This document shows, one piece after another, positions 58,169 through 64,000 of a DNA stretch of 64,000 bases. The position numbers and the translations under genes are program-made. The stretch is taken from NCBI GenBank assembly GCA_965267605.1, contig OZ254088.1, positions 3,410,001 to 3,474,000 of the forward strand. Direction: 5' to 3'. The stretch is from G965267605 sp965267605 (GTDB lineage: Bacteria; Bacteroidota; Bacteroidia; Flavobacteriales_E; Vicingaceae). Position 1 is the first letter of the stretch. The number at the start of each line of letters is the position of its first letter. The notes under the pieces were generated by a model. That model was not told the origin of the DNA and did not search any database. It saw only the letters and a list, made by a program, of their open reading frames with translations.

Positions 58169-59692
58169 CTAACCCACCTTCTTCAGCTTTATCTTCATAC
58201 CAGGCTGAAGGCGCTTGGGGTTCAAACCAGGGTTCAGTCGCTGAATGCTCTCAACAGTTACTCCATTGAAACGCTGTGCGATTACCCACAGGTTATCACC
58301 AGATCTAACGGTGTAGTATTGGTACTTTCCACTGGTGGTTACTTTTCCTCCAGACGTCTTTGATGCAGAAGAACTACGTTTGACTGAGGCATAAGAATTT
58401 GGTGGATATCTTCTTGAAGTGTAGATCTTCAATTTCTGACCGATGTAAATGTTCGCACCTCGCATGTTGTTCCAATCACGGATCTGACTTACGCGACATT
58501 TATACCTCTCAGCAATACCACCAAGAACTTCGCCCTTCTTCACAACGTGGGTAACATACTCAGCTTTGGTTAGGGTCTTCATTTGACCTGCGGCTGCGAT
58601 GCTATCCTTCTTTTCCTTTTCGGTCTTGTGAGCGTAGATCTGTTTTTCATTCTTCACAAATAGGCCCACTTTCTCCGCTGGAATGGTAAGTAATCGTGGG
58701 TCACCACCATAGGGAACCACATTCAATTTATACTCGGGATTGAAATGCTCCAGGACTGGTACGGGGATGTCCAGGGCTTCACTAAGTTGATCGAACGATA
58801 CAAATTGGTGTACATAAACCGTATCTGTGACGATCAACGGCACTTTAGCCTCTCTTGCTTTGATGTTATGCTCCTTGTGGTAGTTCATTACATAGTTCAC
58901 TGCAATGAAAGCAGGCACGTAACCTCTTGTTTCACGAGGCAGGTAGTCATAAATTTCCCAATAAGAGGTCTTTCCCTCACCGGCTCTTCGTAGTGCTCGA
59001 TTCACATTACCCGGTCCGCAGTTATACGCAGCCAGCGCAAGGTCCCAATCGTGGTAAAGACCGTATAGTTTCTTAAGGTATCTACACGCTGCATCCGTAG
59101 ACTGATGAATGCTCATTCGCTCATCGTAGTAAGAGTTAACCTCTAATCCATACATCCGTCCGGTACGGTACATGAATTGCCATAGACCAGTGGCCCCGGC
59201 ATGGGATTTTGCTCTGGGGTTCAACGCTGATTCTACAATGGCCAGGTACTTAAGCTCAAGCGGCATGTCGTATTTGTCCAGGTGTTCTTCAAAAATGGGG
59301 AAGTACACTTTAGCTAATCCAAGCTCTTTGGCGGTAAGTGACCGTCTTCTGTTGGCGTAGAGATTAATGAATCCGGAAACCACATCGTTGTATACCAGAC
59401 TAAACGGGGTCTTGGAGTTCAATTTGTTCAATCGTTCCTCGTATACCTCTGGCGTAAATCGTGGAACAGAATCTTTCTTATAGTTGGTGTTGTCCGCTTT
59501 GAATCCAAGGCTTTGGAAATACTCTCTGGCGATCATGCTATCAATCATAGATAGAATAGGATCATCCTGTACGAGCTGGAATGTGGTGTCCTTGTACTGC
59601 TTGATCTTGGGCAGTTCAGGACTAACCTGCCCAATTCCGGATAATGTCCAGAAAAGGAATGCAATGGTTAATATGCCAGTTCGTGTGCTCAA
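58169..59692 (-). CDS. membrane-bound-type lytic transglycosylase with two LysM domains (MltD-like)
   Basis: The 507-residue protein starts with TTG (no ATG precedes the signal peptide, residues 1-22, SGIGQ). The SLT domain (about 135-290) has catalytic Glu154 (AIVESALNPRAKSHAGATGL), WQFMYRTGRMYGL and LALAAYNCGPGNVNRALRR. Two C-terminal LysM domains bind glycan: about 393-438 (VVKKGEVLGGIAERYKCRVS) and 460-506 (YTVRSGDNLWVIAQRFNGVT). This is the MltD arrangement. It cuts peptidoglycan in the periplasm during growth or division. Confidence 0.95.
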   Translation of the reverse strand: MSTRTGILTIAFLFWTLSGIGQVSPELPKIKQYKDTTFQLVQDDPILSMIDSMIAREYFQSLGFKADNTNYKKDSVPRFTPEVYEERLNKLNSKTPFSLVYNDVVSGFINLYANRRRSLTAKELGLAKVYFPIFEEHLDKYDMPLELKYLAIVESALNPRAKSHAGATGLWQFMYRTGRMYGLEVNSYYDERMSIHQSTDAACRYLKKLYGLYHDWDLALAAYNCGPGNVNRALRRAGEGKTSYWEIYDYLPRETRGYVPAFIAVNYVMNYHKEHNIKAREAKVPLIVTDTVYVHQFVSFDQLSEALDIPVPVLEHFNPEYKLNVVPYGGDPRLLTIPAEKVGLFVKNEKQIYAHKTEKEKKDSIAAAGQMKTLTKAEYVTHVVKKGEVLGGIAERYKCRVSQIRDWNNMRGANIYIGQKLKIYTSRRYPPNSYASVKRSSSASKTSGGKVTTSGKYQYYTVRSGDNLWVIAQRFNGVTVESIQRLNPGLNPKRLQPGMKIKLKKVG

Positions 59693-59742
59693 TTGAGATC
59701 GTAAAGTTGGGTCAAAGTCTGGTGCCCGAGAGTGCGTGGGAC

Positions 59743-61200
59743 CTAACTTTTAAACGGATTTATGTTCATTATATGTTGTGAGAAGTTAAATAATCCCACC
59801 TCATCATATCTTTCGCTCATCACTTGCAGGCCAAATGGCATGCCATTGCTGTGTGTGGCAACCGGAAGAGATATGGCAGGATTTCCTCCCAAAGGAGCAG
59901 CTGCCGTAAAGATATCTTCCAGATACATCGTGATTGGATCATCTACCTGCTTACCTATTTCAAATGCCGTGTGCGGACAGGTGGGAACCAGGATATGATC
60001 CACTTTCGTGAACGCATCTTCGAGGCATTCCCTCACAAGTCTTCTCACTTTTTGTCCTTTTGTGTAATAAGCATCATAGAATCCTGCACTCAGCACAAAT
60101 GTTCCTAGCATGATTCTTCTTTTAACCTCCGGGCCAAAACCTTCGGTTCTGGAATCCCGGTAGGTCATCTCCAGGTCTTTCGGATCTTCACTGCGATGCC
60201 CGAAGTGTACCCCATCGAATCTGGCAAGGTTACTTGAAGCTTCAGCAGTGGTGAGCACGTAATAGGTTGGTACTACATGATCCAGGTAAGGAAAGTCCAA
60301 TTCAACAATTTCATGTCCTTCTGCTCTCAATGCGTCAAACATCTTGTTGCACGCATCCCTTATTTCTGGGTCTAAACCTTCATGGTTGACAAAACTGCTG
60401 AAGTAGCCGATCCTGGTTGGTTCAGCGGGAACAATTGAGAATGCTTGTGCCTCGCTTTTCTGACCAATCGGTTCAACTGCGCGTGATGAGGTAGTATTGT
60501 CGCGTGGATCTTGCCCGGCCATAACCTCGTAGATCAACGCAGCATCCTCCAGGCTTCTTGTGAGTGGCCCGCACTGATCAAATGAAGAGGCATACGCAAT
60601 AAGGCCACTACGTGATACCCTTCCATAGGTAGGTTTAAATCCATAAATACCACAAAAGCTTGCAGGTTGTCTGATTGAACCACCCGTATCCGTTCCAAGC
60701 GCTGCAAGGCAAAGATCGGCCTGAACCGCTACAGCTGAGCCACCCGATGACCCTCCTGGTACCCTGTTGGTGTCTTGTGCATTCTTCACATTGCCATATG
60801 CAGAGTTCTCGTTGGAGCTACCCATGGCAAATTCATCGCAATTGGTGCGGCCGATCACAATGGCATCTTCATCGATCAAACGTTGCAGTCCAGTTGCTGT
60901 GAACAGGGACTCAAAATCTTCGAGGATCTTGGAAGATGCAGAAACCTTGTGTTGCTTGTAAACGATATTGTCTTTAACCGCCAATACCATTCCAGCAAGC
61001 CTGCCAGCGCTGCCATCCTTGATCTTCTGATCAACCTCCTTTGCCAGTGTTAACGCTTCGTCTCCATAAACTTCGAGGAACGCATTTAGATGCGTATTGG
61101 CTTCAATGTTCTGAAGATAACGGGCTACAAGTCCGGCAACGGTAATCTCACCAGCATGGAGATCTGCCTGAACATCAACTAAACGATGGTATGATTTCAA
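59743..61200 (-). CDS. gatA: glutamyl-tRNA(Gln)/aspartyl-tRNA(Asn) amidotransferase subunit A
   Basis: This 485-residue amidase supplies ammonia to convert Glu-tRNA(Gln) or Asp-tRNA(Asn) to the amide form. The Ser-cis-Ser-Lys residues are Lys76 (LAVKDNIVYK), Ser151 (PGGSSGGSAVAV) and Ser175 (DTGGSIRQPASFCG). It starts with TTG, which gives the normal family N-terminus (KSYHRLVDVQADLHAGEITV). tatA lies 20 bp upstream. GatB and GatC are not in the window. Confidence 0.96.
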   Translation of the reverse strand: MKSYHRLVDVQADLHAGEITVAGLVARYLQNIEANTHLNAFLEVYGDEALTLAKEVDQKIKDGSAGRLAGMVLAVKDNIVYKQHKVSASSKILEDFESLFTATGLQRLIDEDAIVIGRTNCDEFAMGSSNENSAYGNVKNAQDTNRVPGGSSGGSAVAVQADLCLAALGTDTGGSIRQPASFCGIYGFKPTYGRVSRSGLIAYASSFDQCGPLTRSLEDAALIYEVMAGQDPRDNTTSSRAVEPIGQKSEAQAFSIVPAEPTRIGYFSSFVNHEGLDPEIRDACNKMFDALRAEGHEIVELDFPYLDHVVPTYYVLTTAEASSNLARFDGVHFGHRSEDPKDLEMTYRDSRTEGFGPEVKRRIMLGTFVLSAGFYDAYYTKGQKVRRLVRECLEDAFTKVDHILVPTCPHTAFEIGKQVDDPITMYLEDIFTAAAPLGGNPAISLPVATHSNGMPFGLQVMSERYDEVGLFNFSQHIMNINPFKS

Positions 61201-61220
61201 GGGGTAGGGGTTAAGTGGGA

Positions 61221-61421
61221 TTACTCCTCAACCTTCTTGGTCTCGTCAGTGGAAGTTTCACCTTCCTTCATCCCTTCTTTGAATTCCTTTACACCACTTC
61301 CCAGTCCACGCATTAACTGAGGAATCTTCTTTCCTCCGAATAGCAGGAGTACGATGATCACGATCAGTACAATTTGCCATGGACCGATCATTCCTAATAA
61401 GACTGTATTCATACTTACCAT
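61221..61421 (-). CDS. tatA: Sec-independent translocase protein TatA/E
   Basis: This 66-residue protein has the TatA layout: a short periplasmic start, one membrane helix (about 13-29, PWQIVLIVIIVLLLFGG), the FGGKKIPQLMRGLG hinge and an amphipathic helix with an acidic tail. The second ATG at 61412 is an equally good start (MNTVLLGMIGPWQ). It forms the pore with TatC for folded proteins. It is followed by gatA. Confidence 0.95.
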   Translation of the reverse strand: MVSMNTVLLGMIGPWQIVLIVIIVLLLFGGKKIPQLMRGLGSGVKEFKEGMKEGETSTDETKKVEE

Positions 61422-61500
61422 TATTAGTCTGTAAAGGTACTAATTTGTGTGGATTTAGCGTTGTACAGCCCATGGTTTGGGCAATTGTTACTTTTAGACT

Positions 61501-62628
61501 GTGAAGGAGATCGTCATAGTAGGAACTGCGTACCCTTTTCGAGGGGGTTTGGCTTCGTACAATGAGCGACTGGCCAGAGCATTTTCTGAAGCGGGCCACA
61601 AGGTGAGGATATATACCTTCAAACTGCAATATCCTTCATTTCTATTCCCGGGAAAAACACAGTACTCCGAGAGTCCACCACCTGAAGATCTGAACATCGA
61701 AGTGATTGTGAATTCCATCAATCCATTCAATTGGATCAAGATTGGAAAGCGTATCAGGAAGGAGGCTCCCGACATTCTTCTCATCAAATTCTGGTTGCCA
61801 TTTATGGGCCCCTGTTTTGGAAAGGTTGCCCGCATCGCCAAGAAGAATGGCAAGACCAAAGTGATCTCGATCATAGATAACATTATTCCTCACGAGAAAC
61901 GCATGGGTGATACTGCCTTGGCAAAGTACTTCGTGAAGCCTGTAGATGGCTTTATAGCAATGAGCAGGAACGTATTGGAGGACTTGAAAAAGTTTGATGA
62001 AAAGGCCCCCAAGGTCTATTCACCTCATCCGTTGTTTGACAATTTCGGGGAAGCATGTAGCAGGGAAGAGGCTTTGCAGCATCTGGAATTGGATGCGCAA
62101 TTCAGGTATCTATTGTTCTTTGGGATCATTAGAAAGTACAAGGGATTACATCTTTTACTCGAGGCGATTGCAGATGATGCCTTCCGTTCCAAGAATGTGA
62201 AGGTGATTGTTGCGGGTGAGTTCTATTCCGATGAAGAGTTCTACAAGAACATGATCCGCGATTTAAAGTTGGAGGACCAAATCGTATTGGTAGATAAGTT
62301 CATTGCTGATGAAGACGTGTACAAGTACTTCTGTGCAGCGGATATGATCGTTCAGCCTTATGTGAGTGCTACCCAAAGTGGTGTTACCCAGATTGGCTAT
62401 CATTTCGAAAAGCCAATGTTGGTAACGGATGTTGGTGGTTTGGCAGAGTTGATACCTCATCAAGTTGCCGGATACGTAACGCAACCCGACCCAATTGAGA
62501 TTCGGGCTTCACTGATGGATTTTTACGACAACAACCGGCAGGCGGAATTGGAGGAAGGTGTGCGACAGGAGAAGAAGAAATTTGCATGGGAAATCATGGT
62601 AGATAAGGTGATTGAACTTGCACACTAA
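61501..62628 (+). CDS. glycosyltransferase family 4-like (GT-B) protein
   Basis: The 375-residue protein starts with GTG. The N-terminal Rossmann half begins IVIVGTAYPFRGGLASYNER, with the acceptor-side Gly-Gly. The C-terminal half has RYLLFFGIIRKYKGLHLLLE, KVIVAGEFYSDEEFY, and the nucleotide-sugar motif DMIVQPYVSATQSGVTQIGY with LVTDVGGLAELI. It should add a sugar to LPS or another surface glycan. The two following genes make activated heptose, so a heptose-containing glycan is a fair inference. Confidence 0.9.
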   Translation: MKEIVIVGTAYPFRGGLASYNERLARAFSEAGHKVRIYTFKLQYPSFLFPGKTQYSESPPPEDLNIEVIVNSINPFNWIKIGKRIRKEAPDILLIKFWLPFMGPCFGKVARIAKKNGKTKVISIIDNIIPHEKRMGDTALAKYFVKPVDGFIAMSRNVLEDLKKFDEKAPKVYSPHPLFDNFGEACSREEALQHLELDAQFRYLLFFGIIRKYKGLHLLLEAIADDAFRSKNVKVIVAGEFYSDEEFYKNMIRDLKLEDQIVLVDKFIADEDVYKYFCAADMIVQPYVSATQSGVTQIGYHFEKPMLVTDVGGLAELIPHQVAGYVTQPDPIEIRASLMDFYDNNRQAELEEGVRQEKKKFAWEIMVDKVIELAH

Positions 62629-62658
62629 TCCGTCTTATAAATTGATAACTTCGTTCAC

Positions 62659-63678
62659 ATGATTTTTAGGAGTAGGGCACCTTTGAGATTGGGTCTGGCC
62701 GGAGGCGGCACAGATGTGAGTCCGTATTCCGATGAATTTGGCGGAGCAATCCTGAATGCCACGATTTCTCTTTTCAGCTATGCAACCATCGAACCCAGGG
62801 ATGATGGTAAAATTGTGTTGGTTGCTGAGGATCGCGATGAACGATATGAACTGGACAGTGCTGAACACCTGGAAGTGACTGGTGAGCTAGACCTCCATCG
62901 CGGTGTCTACAATCGGATCGTTAAGGATTATGCTAAGAAGCCATTATCGTTTACACTTACCACGTATTCAGATGCGCCTCCCGGATCAGGTTTGGGCACT
63001 TCCTCTACCATGGTGGTGGCTATTCTTGGTGCATTCACTGAGTGGTTGAAACTACCTCTTGGGGAGTATGATCTTGCCCATTTGGCGTATGAGATTGAAA
63101 GAGTAGACCTTGGTATGGCTGGAGGGAAGCAGGATCAGTATGCAGCCACATTTGGTGGAGTGAACTTCATGGAATTCTATGGCGACAATGTGATCGTGAA
63201 TCCGTTGAGGATTAACGAATCCTTCCTTCACGAGTTGGAACACAACATGGTGCTGTATTACACCAACACCAGTCGTTCTTCAGCTGAAATCATTGAGCGG
63301 CAAACCATCAATGTGAAGGAGAAGAACGAGAAACCGATTGAGGCTATGCATAAGCTGAAGGAGCAAGCTTATATGATGAAGGAAGCGATGCTCAAGGGTC
63401 AGCTGGATGAGATTGGCAAGATCCTCGATTTCGGTTGGCACCATAAGAAAGAGATGGCAGCAGGGATCACAAACGAGGAGATCGATAACATATACAATTC
63501 CTGTATTGAGGCAGGTGCATTGGGTGGAAAGATATCTGGTGCAGGTGGTGGGGGATTCATGATCTTCTATTGCCCGGGCAACAGTCAATACAGGGTAGTA
63601 GAGCATTTGCACAAATTGGGTGGCGATGCAAAACGTTATACCTTTACAGACAAAGGGTTAACCACATGGCAGAACTAG
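62659..63678 (+). CDS. hddA: D-glycero-D-manno-heptose 7-phosphate kinase, GHMP type (HddA-like)
   Basis: This 339-residue GHMP kinase has the sugar-binding start RSRAPLRLGLAGGGTDVSPY and the ATP-binding motif PPGSGLGTSST (107-117). Further blocks are AYEIERVDLGMAGGKQDQYA and the C-terminal GGKISGAGGGGFMIFYCPG. The GGTDV and DQYA blocks fit heptose/fucose kinases, and the linked gmhA makes the heptose assignment likely. HddA phosphorylates the alpha anomer at C1 for GDP-heptose. gmhA overlaps its 3' end by 13 bp. Confidence 0.88.
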   Translation: MIFRSRAPLRLGLAGGGTDVSPYSDEFGGAILNATISLFSYATIEPRDDGKIVLVAEDRDERYELDSAEHLEVTGELDLHRGVYNRIVKDYAKKPLSFTLTTYSDAPPGSGLGTSSTMVVAILGAFTEWLKLPLGEYDLAHLAYEIERVDLGMAGGKQDQYAATFGGVNFMEFYGDNVIVNPLRINESFLHELEHNMVLYYTNTSRSSAEIIERQTINVKEKNEKPIEAMHKLKEQAYMMKEAMLKGQLDEIGKILDFGWHHKKEMAAGITNEEIDNIYNSCIEAGALGGKISGAGGGGFMIFYCPGNSQYRVVEHLHKLGGDAKRYTFTDKGLTTWQN

Positions 63679-64000
63679 ATAAGATCAAGGAAATTCTGAC
63701 TGCTTCCGCGCAAGTGAAGCAGGATATTCTGGAGGATGAGGACTTGTTGACATCCATCGAAATGGTTTCGGAAATATCTGCCAACTGTCTGGCACAAGGG
63801 GGGAAGCTATTGTTCTGTGGTAACGGTGGTAGTGCTGCTGATGCACAACATCTGGCTGCGGAATTCTCGGGAAGGTTTTATCACGATAGAGAGCCGTTGT
63901 TCGCAGAAGCATTACACGTTAACACATCTTACCTAACTGCTGTGGCTAACGATTATTCTTATGATGAAGTATACTCAAGAATGGTCAAGGCGAAGGGACG
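63666..64000 (+). CDS. gmhA: phosphoheptose isomerase (SIS domain), 3' part cut by window
   Basis: The open frame from the ATG at 63666 runs off the window after 111 codons. It reads ISANCLAQGGKLLFCGNGGS, then ADAQHLAAEFSGRF and HVNTSYLTAVANDYSYDEVY, which are the SIS-fold blocks of GmhA. GmhA turns sedoheptulose 7-phosphate into D-glycero-D-manno-heptose 7-phosphate, the substrate for the kinase encoded just upstream. The 13-bp overlap with hddA indicates coupled translation. Confidence 0.93.
   Translation, partial: MAELDKIKEILTASAQVKQDILEDEDLLTSIEMVSEISANCLAQGGKLLFCGNGGSAADAQHLAAEFSGRFYHDREPLFAEALHVNTSYLTAVANDYSYDEVYSRMVKAKG

Overview
The window looks like chromosomal DNA of a marine or freshwater Bacteroidota, most likely a Flavobacteriales member. 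The evidence is a PorZ-recO locus of the type IX secretion system (T9SS), at least seven proteins with T9SS C-terminal sorting domains, a DUF4837 lipoprotein, the SDR-type L-threonine dehydrogenase, an ExbB-x-ExbD-ExbD cluster, near absence of Shine-Dalgarno sites, and promoter elements of the Bacteroidota TAnnTTTG type. I see no insertion sequence, phage gene, CRISPR array or rRNA. Two tRNA genes are present (Ser-GGA and Arg-UCG).

Layout. 1-5.6 kb: a cut-off M28 peptidase/glutaminyl cyclase-like lipoprotein, a MORN-repeat secreted protein, L-threonine dehydrogenase, and the tyrosine-degradation pair hmgA-hpd. 5.7-8.2 kb: the ExbB/ExbD proton-channel operon and tRNA-Ser. 8.3-27.7 kb: mostly core genes in short overlapping operons (asparaginase-tatD, a GT9 glycosyltransferase, thioesterase, HU-CCDC81/SPOR protein, kdsB-OmpA-like, dprA, gdhA, kbl, comF-msrC-Ig-like lipoprotein, nitrilase-lytic transglycosylase, M23 peptidase, CAP protein, CHMI-like tautomerase, GNAT). 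27.8-37.6 kb: a tandem array of six large glycine-rich T9SS cargo proteins. 37.7-46.5 kb: a GerMN-like protein, tRNA-Arg, two tandem PorZ-type propeller proteins, recO and a TonB-dependent receptor. 46.5-53.7 kb: a minus-strand operon that begins with an ECF sigma factor and continues through a membrane protein and seven secreted proteins (basic protein, SUMF1-like, three small paralogues, vWA-like, TraB/GumN). 53.9-61.4 kb: a propeller-SpoIIE regulator, DUF4837 lipoprotein, LysM lytic transglycosylase, gatA and tatA. 61.5-64 kb: a heptose cluster (GT4, hddA-like kinase, gmhA cut by the window end).

The most interesting part is the glycine-rich array. Its members carry a module that lines up motif by motif, as I remember the sequences, with the extracellular glycine-rich ligand-binding domain of the animal receptor kinases ALK and LTK (Pfam Gly_rich). 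In four members this module sits inside a hyalin-repeat (HYR) domain and splits it into two halves. Two of the units have a terminator hairpin whose TTG also fits the -33 box of the next gene's promoter. The array lies directly before a duplicated porZ, so cargo and secretion machinery are neighbours. A second unusual unit is the sigma-factor-led operon of small secreted proteins at 46.5-53.7 kb. All homology statements here come from reading the sequence; no search was run.
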